Shown piece after piece: positions 6,798 through 15,912 of a stretch of 21,514 nt of DNA (the stretch's first letter is position 1; every line of letters starts with the position of its first letter). Source of the DNA: JAAYZK01 sp964535025 (GTDB lineage Bacteria; Planctomycetota; Phycisphaerae; SM23-33; FEN-1343); NCBI GenBank assembly GCA_964535025.1, contig CAZHRW010000288.1, forward strand, positions 1 to 21,514, given 5' to 3'. Below the pieces are notes generated by a model. The model did no database searches and was not told the DNA's origin. It saw nothing but the letters and a program-made list of their open reading frames with translations. The translations under genes were made by a program, and so were the position numbers.

Positions 6798-9062
6798 ATG
6801 GCCCCAACAGATCGACACCCCGGAACGCTCTTCCACGGCGATACCGAACAGACGCCTGACGCGCCGGCCGCGACAGTGGGCATCGCGGTGGCGGCGAACG
6901 TCTGGGGCGACTACGACTACGCCTGGCCGGCCGGGTGGCCGGCGCCGCAGGTCGGCCAGCGGGTGCGGGTGCCGTTCGGGCGGGGCAATCGCCCCACCGC
7001 GGGGTTCGTGGTTCGCGTGGGACAGCCCCGCACCGCGCGGGCGCTCAAGGTCGTCGCCGAGCGGGTCGACACGACCTCCCAACTCGACCGTCTGGACCTG
7101 GAGCTGGCGCGGTGGATCGCCGAGTACTACCTCACCCCGCTGGGGCTGGTCCTGCCGGCGATGGTTCCCTCGGCCGTCGGCAAACATCCGACAAAGGTCG
7201 AGACGATCGTCCGCCTCGCCTCCGCTCGCGAGGACTGGCCGCGGCAGTTGGGCGTTCGGCAGCGGCAGATCCTCGACGAGTTGCTCGAGGCCCGCAAGCA
7301 GGGCATCGACACCGTCCCCCTGGAGCACCTCCGCCGCCACAGCCAGGCAGCGGCCGACACCGTCCGCCGCCTGCTCGCCCGCAAGCTCATCACGACCGAC
7401 ACGCGGCCGGTGGTGCTCGAGGACCTCACCGACACCGTCGTCGCCGACGCGATCGAACTCAACGCCGACCAGCAGACCGCCGTCGACGCCGTCGTCGGCC
7501 GTCTGGGCACCGGCTTTGCGCCCCTGCTGCTGTACGGGGTAACCGGCAGCGGCAAGACCGAGGTCTACATCCGCGCGATCCGCGCCGCGATCGCCGACGG
7601 GGGCCAGGCGATCCTCCTGGCACCGGAGATCGCCCTGGCAACCCAGACGCTCCAGCGGCTCGTCGGACGGCTGCCGCGGGTGGCGGTGCTGCACTCGCAG
7701 TTGACCAACGCTCAGCGGGCGTTCTACCACCAGCAGATCCGCGACGGGCACGCCTCGGTCGTGGTCGGCCCCCGCTCGGCGGTGTTCGCCCCGACCCGGT
7801 CGCTGAAGCTCATCATCGTCGACGAGGAGCACGAGGGCTCCTACAAGCAGGACACCGCGCCGCGCTACCACGGGCGGGACGTCGCCATCAAGCGGGCCCA
7901 CCTGGCCGGGGTGCCGATCGTGCTGGGCTCGGCGACGCCCTCGCTGGAGAGCCTGCTGAACGCCCGTCGCGGGCGTTATTCGCTCATCCGCCTGAGCGAA
8001 CGGGTCAAGGGCCTGCCGATGCCCCACCTGACCCTCGTCCACCTGCGGCGGGATCTGACGCCCGGGAAGCTCGAACTGATCGGCCGGACGCTGACGGCCA
8101 GAATCGCCGGGGCCCTCGACCGCGGTCAGCAGGTCATCCTGCTGATGAACCGCCGGGGCTACGCGAGCTTCGTGTTCTGCCCGTCGTGCCAGTGGGAGAT
8201 GCAATGCCCGGACTGCTCGCGGGCGATGGTCTACCACCAGGCGATTCAACTGGCCCAGTGCCATTACTGCCAGCACGCCGCCGCCCTGCCGGAGTACTGC
8301 CCGGCGTGCTCGAAGAAGCTGCTGCTGTTCGGCATGGGCATCCAGCGGATCGAGGACGAACTGGCCCGCAAGTTCCCCCTGGCGAACGTCGCGCGGATGG
8401 ACAGCGACACCATGACCACACCGGGCCAGTTCGCCCGCCTGCTGGACGGCTTCCGCGCCGGTGACATCGACATTCTGCTGGGCACGCAGATGGTGGCCAA
8501 GGGGCTGGACTTCCCGCGGGTGGCGCTGGTGGGCGTCGTCTCGGCTGACACGGCCCTGTCGATCCCGGATTTCCGCGCCGCCGAGCGGACGTTCCAGTTG
8601 ATCGTCCAGGTCGCCGGCCGTGCCGGCCGCGCCGAACGCGGCGGGGAGGTCATTGTCCAGACGCTGCACGCCGACGAGCCGGCCATCCGCCGGGCCGTGA
8701 CGCACGACTACGACGGCTTCGCCGACGACGAGCTGCCCCTCCGCGAGCAGCTCCACCTGCCCCCCTACGGGCGGCTCGTCCGCCTGCTGGTCCGCCACGA
8801 AAGCGCCACCCGCTGCGAGGAGGCCGCCGACCGCCTGGCCGCTCGACTGCGGGAGCTGTTCCCGCCCGGCCGGGGCGTATCGATGATGGGGCCGATGCCC
8901 GCCCCGATCGTCCGCATCCGCAAGCAGTTCCGCCGCCACGTCCTGCTGATCTGCCCGACGCCCGGCGCCATCCAGAACCGTCTGGGGCCCCTCATGGACG
9001 AGCTGAGCCGCGATCTGCCCGCCGAACTGATCGCCGACGTCGACCCGATCTCGCTGGCCTGA
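6798..9062 (+). CDS. priA: Primosomal protein N' (PriA replication-restart helicase)
   Basis: A 754-residue 3'-to-5' DNA helicase that recognises stalled or broken forks and reloads the replicative helicase. Domains in order: an N-terminal 3'BD-like region (~25-130), a winged-helix region (~145-215), helicase lobe 1 with Walker A GVTGSGKT at 247-254 and DEEH at 342-345, a zinc module with four Cys pairs from CPSC (461-464) through CPDC and CHYC to CPAC (501-504), then lobe 2 with GTQMVAKGLDFP and the QVAGRAGR motif, and a C-terminal domain. Length and motifs are all typical. I chose ATG 6798 because the protein looks conserved from just after it and the promoter abuts it; an ATG at 6789 lies inside the -10 and is less likely. 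comEC follows after 73 bp, possibly under its own promoter. Confidence 0.96.
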   Translation: MAPTDRHPGTLFHGDTEQTPDAPAATVGIAVAANVWGDYDYAWPAGWPAPQVGQRVRVPFGRGNRPTAGFVVRVGQPRTARALKVVAERVDTTSQLDRLDLELARWIAEYYLTPLGLVLPAMVPSAVGKHPTKVETIVRLASAREDWPRQLGVRQRQILDELLEARKQGIDTVPLEHLRRHSQAAADTVRRLLARKLITTDTRPVVLEDLTDTVVADAIELNADQQTAVDAVVGRLGTGFAPLLLYGVTGSGKTEVYIRAIRAAIADGGQAILLAPEIALATQTLQRLVGRLPRVAVLHSQLTNAQRAFYHQQIRDGHASVVVGPRSAVFAPTRSLKLIIVDEEHEGSYKQDTAPRYHGRDVAIKRAHLAGVPIVLGSATPSLESLLNARRGRYSLIRLSERVKGLPMPHLTLVHLRRDLTPGKLELIGRTLTARIAGALDRGQQVILLMNRRGYASFVFCPSCQWEMQCPDCSRAMVYHQAIQLAQCHYCQHAAALPEYCPACSKKLLLFGMGIQRIEDELARKFPLANVARMDSDTMTTPGQFARLLDGFRAGDIDILLGTQMVAKGLDFPRVALVGVVSADTALSIPDFRAAERTFQLIVQVAGRAGRAERGGEVIVQTLHADEPAIRRAVTHDYDGFADDELPLREQLHLPPYGRLVRLLVRHESATRCEEAADRLAARLRELFPPGRGVSMMGPMPAPIVRIRKQFRRHVLLICPTPGAIQNRLGPLMDELSRDLPAELIADVDPISLA

Positions 9063-9092
9063 CAGGCGGTGGCGGCGCGGGGGCTTATGTCG

Positions 9093-9098
9093 TATCAT
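9093..9098 (+). promoter_or_regulatory. Possible -10 element for comEC
   Basis: TATCAT lies 37 bp before the comEC start in the short gap after priA. The matching -35 position (TGGCGG) is poor, so read-through from priA may contribute. Confidence 0.3.
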
Positions 9099-9135
9099 CT
9101 CACCCGACGTACGCATTTGAACGACCGGGGTGACG

Positions 9136-11625
9136 ATGGAACCGTCGTCGGAGAAACACGCCGCGCCGGCCCCACTGGTTCCGGCGGCGCTGCTGCTGAT
9201 GGGCGGGATCGTCGCGGGGCGTTACGTCCCCGTGCCGGCGTCGCTGTGGCTGCTGGCCGCGGCCGCGGCGTGGGCCGCGGCGCTGGGATTCGCCCGCCGG
9301 GCGCCCGGGGCGGGACGGATCGCCCTGGCGGGTGCGATCGTCCTGGCGGGCGCGGGCACGATGGCGGCGGCATGGCATCGCCTGCCGTCCGGACACCTGG
9401 CGAGCTTCTGCCGGCCGGGCCGCTCGGCGCTGGCGACCGTGACGGGGCGGGTGCTGACGGTCCCGCAGTGCGAGATCCGCCGGCCGACACCCACCGAAGC
9501 CTACGAGCGCCCGCCGGTGACGCGGTATCTGCTGGCGGCCGAGACGGTTTCGACCCGCTCGGGCCCCCGGCCGTGCCGGGGACGGGTCGCGGTGATCATC
9601 GACGGCGATGCCACCGATCCGGCCGTCGGCCAGCGGGTGCGGATCGCCGGGTGGCTCTCGCTGGTGGGCAGCGCGAGCAATCCGGGCCAGTGGGACCGGC
9701 GGGACCAGGCCCACCGCGACGGGGTAATCGTGCAGCTCGCCGCCAAGGCGCCGCAGGCCGTGACGGCCCTGTCGGCCCCGCCGGGCGGACCCGCACGGCT
9801 GCTGTGGCGGCTGCGGGCGATCGCCGGGCGACGGCTGGGGGCCGGGGCCGAACCTCACGGGCGAATGGTCCTGGGGGCCCTGGTACTCGGGCATCGCCCC
9901 GCGCGTCTGGGGGACCTGCAGCAGTCGATGGTCCGCGCCGGCGTCGCCCATTTCCTGAGCATCAGCGGCATGCACCTGGGCATTCTGCTGGGCCTGGCGT
10001 ACGGGCTGCTGCGGCTGGCCCGCACGTCGCCGCGGTGGGCCGCGGGGGTGGTGCTGGTCCTGTTGGCGAGCTATTTGCTGATCGCCGAGCCCCGCACGCC
10101 GGTGCTGCGCGGGTCGATCATGGCCGCGGGCTTCTGCCTGGCGGTGATCCTGGGTCGTCCGGCGACGGGGGTGAACCTCCTGGCGGCGGCGGCGATCGCG
10201 CTGCTGGTGGCCGATCCGGTCGAGCTGCTGCGCCCCGGTTTCCAATTGAGTTTCGGCGTGGTCGCCGGCATCTACCTGCTGCTGAGCCCGGTTCGCCGGC
10301 TGCTGTTCGGCCGCTGGCTCAGCCGTGCGGGGTTGATGGTGTTCGGCCCCGATGACCGTTTCCGGCGGGCCTGGTGGCGGGTCGGGCTGCCGCTGACGGC
10401 GAACCTGGTGAGCGTTTCGGTCGCCGCGTGGCTGGCCGGGGCGCCGCTGGTGGCGTACCACTTCGGCGTGTTCACCCCGCTGGCGCCGCTGGCCACGCTG
10501 GCACTGCTGCCGATCGTGACGGTGACGCTGGTGACCGGCTACGTGCAGCTCGTCGGTTCGCTGTGGCTGCCGAACCTGGCGGCGAGCCTGGGCGATTTCG
10601 TGAACGCCCTGACCGACCTGCTGACCGCCGCGGCCGAGGGGCTGGGACGGCTCGGCCCGTGCATCGAACTGCTGCCCGTGCCGCCCTGGGCGGCGGGGAT
10701 GGCGGCCGGGGTGATCGTGGCGGCGGCCCACCATCGCCGGCTGAGAGTGACCCGGGCCTGGGCCGCGGTCGTCGCTATGGGGGGCCTGACGGTCATCCTC
10801 GCCGCCACGCAGACCTACGCACGGCCGCTGGCGGCAACGTTCACCGTGCTGGACGTTTCCGACGGGATGTGCTCCGTGCTGCGGACGCCGTCCGGCCGCA
10901 CGTACCTCTTCGACGCCGGCAGCCGTTCGCTGCCCGACCCCTACGGCCAGGTCCTGCGGCCCTGCCTGCGCACCCGCCGCTGGCCGCCCCCGACGGCGGC
11001 GTTCATCAGCCACGCGGAGCTCGACCACTACAACGGCCTGACGCCCCTGCTGAGCGACGTGGGCCTGCCGGTCCTGGTCACGCACGCCCGCTTCGGCACC
11101 GGCGCCGAGCCGTCCGCACCGCTCCGGGACCTGCGCCGGGGCATCGAGCGCGGCGGCACCCGCCATCGCCGCCTGGCGCGGGGCGGGCGCATCCGCCTGG
11201 ACGACCACACCACCGTCACCTGCCTCTGGCCGCCCGCGACGGGGGAGGCCGGCGCCTTGAGCGCCAATGATGCATCGCTGGTCCTGCGGCTCGAGTGCGA
11301 CGGCGTGCGCATCCTCCTGCCGGGCGACATCGAGGTGCTCGGCCAGCAGCTCCTGCTCGATACCGACCCGTCGGCCCTGGCCGCCGACGTGCTGATCCTG
11401 CCCCATCACGGCTCGGCCAAGACCGCCGTGGCGGCCTTCGTCGACGCCGTCGACCCCGCCATCGTCATCCGCTCGTCCGGCGCCCGCCGTGACGGCGCCG
11501 AGCGCGACCTGGAAACCCTCGCGGTCCACCGCCGGTTCTTCGCCACCAGCAACGACGGGGCCGTGACGGTGACGATCGTCGACGGCCGGCCGGTGGTGAA
11601 GACCTTCGCGGTCGACGGGGAATAA
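9136..11625 (+). CDS. comEC: ComEC/Rec2-family DNA uptake channel protein
   Basis: An ~829-residue polytopic inner-membrane protein. In transformable bacteria ComEC carries single-stranded DNA into the cytoplasm. Order of parts: N-terminal membrane helices (~16-75), a soluble OB-like domain (~90-220, DUF4131-type), the competence domain with SISGMH at 275-280 and many Leu/Ala/Val-rich helices to ~560, then a C-terminal metallo-beta-lactamase-like domain (~570-829). That last domain has SHAELDH at 625-631, PGDIE and PHHGS at 756-760. Its canonical DVGQGD opening is replaced by DVSDGM, and the usual SHxDxDH has Glu for the first Asp. I prefer ATG 9136, with a GGGGTGA-like site upstream, over GTG 9130, which is only two codons earlier. 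It converges on the pilin-like gene 25 bp away. Confidence 0.92.
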   Translation: MEPSSEKHAAPAPLVPAALLLMGGIVAGRYVPVPASLWLLAAAAAWAAALGFARRAPGAGRIALAGAIVLAGAGTMAAAWHRLPSGHLASFCRPGRSALATVTGRVLTVPQCEIRRPTPTEAYERPPVTRYLLAAETVSTRSGPRPCRGRVAVIIDGDATDPAVGQRVRIAGWLSLVGSASNPGQWDRRDQAHRDGVIVQLAAKAPQAVTALSAPPGGPARLLWRLRAIAGRRLGAGAEPHGRMVLGALVLGHRPARLGDLQQSMVRAGVAHFLSISGMHLGILLGLAYGLLRLARTSPRWAAGVVLVLLASYLLIAEPRTPVLRGSIMAAGFCLAVILGRPATGVNLLAAAAIALLVADPVELLRPGFQLSFGVVAGIYLLLSPVRRLLFGRWLSRAGLMVFGPDDRFRRAWWRVGLPLTANLVSVSVAAWLAGAPLVAYHFGVFTPLAPLATLALLPIVTVTLVTGYVQLVGSLWLPNLAASLGDFVNALTDLLTAAAEGLGRLGPCIELLPVPPWAAGMAAGVIVAAAHHRRLRVTRAWAAVVAMGGLTVILAATQTYARPLAATFTVLDVSDGMCSVLRTPSGRTYLFDAGSRSLPDPYGQVLRPCLRTRRWPPPTAAFISHAELDHYNGLTPLLSDVGLPVLVTHARFGTGAEPSAPLRDLRRGIERGGTRHRRLARGGRIRLDDHTTVTCLWPPATGEAGALSANDASLVLRLECDGVRILLPGDIEVLGQQLLLDTDPSALAADVLILPHHGSAKTAVAAFVDAVDPAIVIRSSGARRDGAERDLETLAVHRRFFATSNDGAVTVTIVDGRPVVKTFAVDGE

Positions 11626-11650
11626 GCCGGCCGCCGCCGTCCCTCGAGCC

Positions 11651-12460
11651 TTATCGCCGGATGCCGCTGAGGCGGTCGAAGACGTCGATGCAGTGGCGGA
11701 TAGCGTCGAAGAAGTCGTAGTCGTCGTATTCTTCAAAGTGGGTGTGATACCAGCGGTCGTCGTTCCACTCGACGCCGCCGTCGGCTTTGAGCACGTTGAA
11801 GCCGACGTCATCGTGATGGGTGGCGGTGTACCAGGGGAACATGGCGACATCGGAGACGAGGGCGGTCTGGGGCGCGACGAAATCGAGGTTGATGTTCGAC
11901 AGTCCCAGCCGGCGGCCGTAGCTGCTGAACACGTGGTTCCATCGCTTGAAATCCGCCTCGATCGGCTCGGGGTCCCGGATGGGCCAGGGGTTGGTCATCG
12001 TGTTGTACTGGAAGTCCGGGTGCGTCTGGGACGGGCAGAAGAACAGCCGGATATCGTCGACGTAGCCCATCTCGTACAGCGCGCCGAAGTTGGTAAAGTG
12101 GCTGTGGGCGGCCCCGAGGTTGTTGACGTGATAGATCACCGGGAACAGGTCCCACGGGGTCTTGCGCAGTTGGTCGTTGGTCATGCCGGCCTGGCCCTCG
12201 GGGGGTACGATGATGTCGGGCGAACGGGTCAGCGACGGCAGGCAATCGTGCTTGGTGAGGTACAGGCTCAGGGCGGTGTAGATGTTGTGCTGGTTGCCCG
12301 CACAGACGGCCCGGCGGGCCATCTCGCGGGCCATGCGCACCGACGGCAGGAGGATGCTCAGCAGCAGGGCGATGATCGCCACGACGATCATCAGCTCAAT
12401 CAACGTAAAACCGCCCCCCGCCGCCGACCGCCGCCTTCGTTGCCGCGTGCCCTCTCGCAT
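11651..12460 (-). CDS. Type IV-pilin-like secreted protein (prepilin N-terminal methylation motif)
   Basis: A 269-residue protein beginning with a basic leader (RQRRRR) and GGG-FTLIEL, the prepilin peptidase site, with cleavage after G17 and the conserved Glu at E22. A hydrophobic helix follows at ~23-43. The body is longer than a true pilin and ends with the THHDDVGFNVLKADGGVEW-like region typical of the very numerous planctomycete PulG/GspG-like proteins (DUF1559-related style). These are exported to the envelope; most have no known role and need not build pili. The start at 12460 has a GGAG about 11 nt upstream, a long spacing. It is monocistronic and convergent with comEC. A link to DNA uptake is possible but rests only on that neighbour. 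Confidence 0.88.
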   Translation of the reverse strand: MREGTRQRRRRSAAGGGFTLIELMIVVAIIALLLSILLPSVRMAREMARRAVCAGNQHNIYTALSLYLTKHDCLPSLTRSPDIIVPPEGQAGMTNDQLRKTPWDLFPVIYHVNNLGAAHSHFTNFGALYEMGYVDDIRLFFCPSQTHPDFQYNTMTNPWPIRDPEPIEADFKRWNHVFSSYGRRLGLSNINLDFVAPQTALVSDVAMFPWYTATHHDDVGFNVLKADGGVEWNDDRWYHTHFEEYDDYDFFDAIRHCIDVFDRLSGIRR

Positions 12461-12502
12461 GGCTCAGCCGTCTCCACGATGCAACGGGTGCCTCCAGTTT
12501 CT

Positions 12503-12511
12503 ATTATACCA
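12503..12511 (-). promoter_or_regulatory. Extended -10 promoter of the pilin-like gene
   Basis: On the minus strand, TGGTATAAT (12511-12503) is a perfect extended -10. The -35 position (TGGCAT, 12531-12526) is weak, as is usual with extended -10 promoters. The expected leader is ~36 nt. Confidence 0.6.
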
Positions 12512-12582
12512 ACGTCTCTAAAGCGATGCCAGCGGCGGCGCGGACGCCCCACAGGCACGGGCCGTTGCACCGCGGGCACCGC

Positions 12583-13713
<1,131 letters not shown>

Positions 13714-13720
13714 GGTCTCT

Positions 13721-14569
13721 CTACTCTTTCAGGGCGCCGGCGCCGACGCCGCGGACGAAGAAGCGCATCGTGAACAGGAACAGGATCACCAGCGGAGCGG
13801 CGGAGATGGCGTACGCCGCCATCGTCGGGCCCCAGTCGCGGACGTAGGCCCCTTCCAGGCGGAACAGGGCGACGGCGGCGGGCAGCTTGCCGGGGTCGCG
13901 CAGGACCAGCAGGGGCAGCAGGAAATTGTTCCACGACTGCACGAACATCAGGCACGCCAGGGTCGCCAGGATCGACCCGTTCATGGGGATGACGATCTCC
14001 CAGATCTGCCGCAGGTGGCCGGCGCCGTCCATCTCGGCGGCCTCGAAGAGCGACTCGGGCGTTTCCTCGATATAGCTGCGCAGGATGTACACGTTGAACA
14101 CCTGCCCGGCGGCGATGCCGGTGACCACCAGGGCCGTGTAGGTGTTCAGCAGCCGCAGGTCCCGCAGCAGCGTGAACAGCGGGATGAGGTTGGCCACCCC
14201 GGGCATGAGCATCAGAATCATCAGGGCCGACCAGGCGAGGTTCTTGCCGGGGAACCTGAACCGTCCGAACACGTAGGCCGCCAGCACCGCCACCGTCAGC
14301 GTGCCGGCCGTCGAGGTCACCGCCAGGAACACGGTATTGGGAATACTCTCGCCGATCGTCGCCCATCCGACCTTGTAGTTCGCCGGGTGCAGCGGCCAGT
14401 CCGTTCCGTAGGGGTTCTGATAGAACTGCTTGTTGGTCTTGAAGGAGATGTTCACCATCACGTACAGCGGGTAGAAGGCCGCCGCCAGCACCGCTACGAC
14501 GAAGGCGTGCTTGATCAGCTCGGTGGTACGGCTTTGCGTCACGCGCGATCCGGTGGCGCCGGTTTCCAT
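13721..14569 (-). CDS. Sugar ABC transporter permease, MalG type
   Basis: A 282-residue inner-membrane permease of normal length with about six hydrophobic segments (first at ~20-40, others near 79-103, 111-133, 145-165, 199-220 and 252-272). The EAA loop that docks on the ATPase reads EAAEMDGAGHLRQIWEIVIP, starting at residue 177. Its ATG (14569-14567) shares one base with the TAA of the MalF-type gene (TAATG), which indicates translational coupling. The frame is open upstream beyond the MalF-type stop, but that is a shadow of the permease gene. It pairs with the upstream permease to form the channel. Confidence 0.94.
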   Translation of the reverse strand: METGATGSRVTQSRTTELIKHAFVVAVLAAAFYPLYVMVNISFKTNKQFYQNPYGTDWPLHPANYKVGWATIGESIPNTVFLAVTSTAGTLTVAVLAAYVFGRFRFPGKNLAWSALMILMLMPGVANLIPLFTLLRDLRLLNTYTALVVTGIAAGQVFNVYILRSYIEETPESLFEAAEMDGAGHLRQIWEIVIPMNGSILATLACLMFVQSWNNFLLPLLVLRDPGKLPAAVALFRLEGAYVRDWGPTMAAYAISAAPLVILFLFTMRFFVRGVGAGALKE

Positions 14570-15912
14570 TACTTCTCCACCCGAATATAGCGGTTGTTGA
14601 TCAGCGTCAGCACGAGGATCAGGCCGAACAGCAGCAGCCCGATCGCGCAGGCGTAGCCGGCCTCCATGTCGCGGAAGGCCTTGCGGAACATGTACAGCCC
14701 CGGCAGCATCGCCGCGCCGTTGGGGCCGCCGCCGTCGCCGAGGATGATGAACACCTGCCCCCAGCTCTTGAGGGTCATGATGACCATCAGCACCAGGTTC
14801 AGCCGCACCTGCGTCATGATCAGCGGCAGCTCGATCCGCGTGAACTTGCCGAACCACCCGCACCCGTCCAGGTCCGCGGCCTCGTAGGTGGACTGGTCGA
14901 TGTTGTTCAGCCCCGACAGGTACAGCAGGACCGACACGACGCCCACCCAGGGGAACCCCCAGAACACCAGCGCCGGGAGGATCAGCTTGGAATGGCCCAG
15001 CCAACTGGGGCTGCCGGTCGCGAAGGCGCCGGTCGGCTCGGTCCACGTCCGCGTCAGCAGGATCAACGCCGCGGCCAGGACGATCATCGACCCGCCCACC
15101 CAGCCGATGATCTCGCCCCGCCACAGGCCCGCGCGCCGCCGGATGGCGTGAACCACACCGCCGGCGAGCACCAGGACGACCGCCGCGCGGAGCACGCCCG
15201 GCCCATGGAGGAACGGCGTCATCGACGCATCAAAGCCCACCGCGCCGAAGACCACCACGGCCACCGGCCCCCCCAGCATCAGCAGCAGATAGCGCTTGAA
15301 GAACGGCCGGATCCCCGCGGCGAAACCCAGCACGATCACCCCGGCCAGGCCCAGCCCCCATACGCTGCCGAACACCGGGTCGATCACGCTGCTGTGCAGC
15401 GGCGCGGCGGCGTTGGCCAGGCGGGGCATGGCCACGTCCAGCTGCTTCAGGCCGCCCAGCAGGCTGACGCCGCCGACCTCGACGTTGAGGATCGCGTTGA
15501 GAACGCCGTAATTGGGGTCGTAGAAATACTTCCACACCAGCAGCCAGACCATCGCCGGGATGACCATCGGGATCACGAACGCCACGCGGTAAAGGTAGCG
15601 GGCCCGCTCGCTCACCAGGCGGTGGATGACCACGGCGGTGATGATCGAGGGGATCATCTTCACGAGGTTGGCGGCGATGAAGATCATGACGATCCCGAAC
15701 GCCTTGACCAGCACCGGGTCGGTGAAGGCGCGGCGGAAATTGGCCGGCCCGACGTATTCGGCGATATCGTCGCCGTTCCAGCGGAAGACGCTGTGGTACA
15801 CGCCGCTGACGGCCGGGAAGTAGGAGAACGTCAGCACGAAGGCCATCGTCGGAAGCAGCAGCAGGTAGAGCTTCCAGTGGTGGCGCAGTTGCGAGACCGT
15901 GATCGTCTTCAC
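14569..15912 (-). CDS. Sugar ABC transporter permease, MalF type, with extra membrane insert
   Basis: A 447-residue permease, about 150 longer than the usual ~290-310. Residues 1-140 match a standard MalF-type N-terminus (helix at ~14-36, helices at ~70-97 and 107-130, then DPNYGVLNAIL). Residues ~304-447 match the standard C-terminal half, with the EAA loop EAADLDGCGWFGKFTRIELP at 344-363. Between them lie ~160 residues with four extra hydrophobic segments (about 184-203, 207-226, 238-256 and 268-288). The start is GTG at 15912, which overlaps the TGA of the binding-protein gene (GTGA), so the two are coupled. E. coli MalF also has a long insert, but that one is a soluble periplasmic domain. 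Confidence 0.93.
   Translation of the reverse strand: MKTITVSQLRHHWKLYLLLLPTMAFVLTFSYFPAVSGVYHSVFRWNGDDIAEYVGPANFRRAFTDPVLVKAFGIVMIFIAANLVKMIPSIITAVVIHRLVSERARYLYRVAFVIPMVIPAMVWLLVWKYFYDPNYGVLNAILNVEVGGVSLLGGLKQLDVAMPRLANAAAPLHSSVIDPVFGSVWGLGLAGVIVLGFAAGIRPFFKRYLLLMLGGPVAVVVFGAVGFDASMTPFLHGPGVLRAAVVLVLAGGVVHAIRRRAGLWRGEIIGWVGGSMIVLAAALILLTRTWTEPTGAFATGSPSWLGHSKLILPALVFWGFPWVGVVSVLLYLSGLNNIDQSTYEAADLDGCGWFGKFTRIELPLIMTQVRLNLVLMVIMTLKSWGQVFIILGDGGGPNGAAMLPGLYMFRKAFRDMEAGYACAIGLLLFGLILVLTLINNRYIRVEK

Noticed and set aside
6527..6883. N-terminal extension of the ferredoxin to 6883
   Set aside because: The upstream frame contains no family features and crosses the ferredoxin promoter and the priA start region. 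ATG 6526 has a clear ribosome site and gives the standard length.
6585..9116. An 843-codon minus-strand frame opposite priA
   Set aside because: It is a shadow of priA, which has every expected motif. The antisense product is Arg/Gln/Gly-rich without recognisable features.
9100..11850. A 916-codon minus-strand frame opposite comEC
   Set aside because: It is a low-complexity Arg/Gln/Pro-rich shadow of comEC that also runs through the 3' part of the pilin-like gene in another frame.
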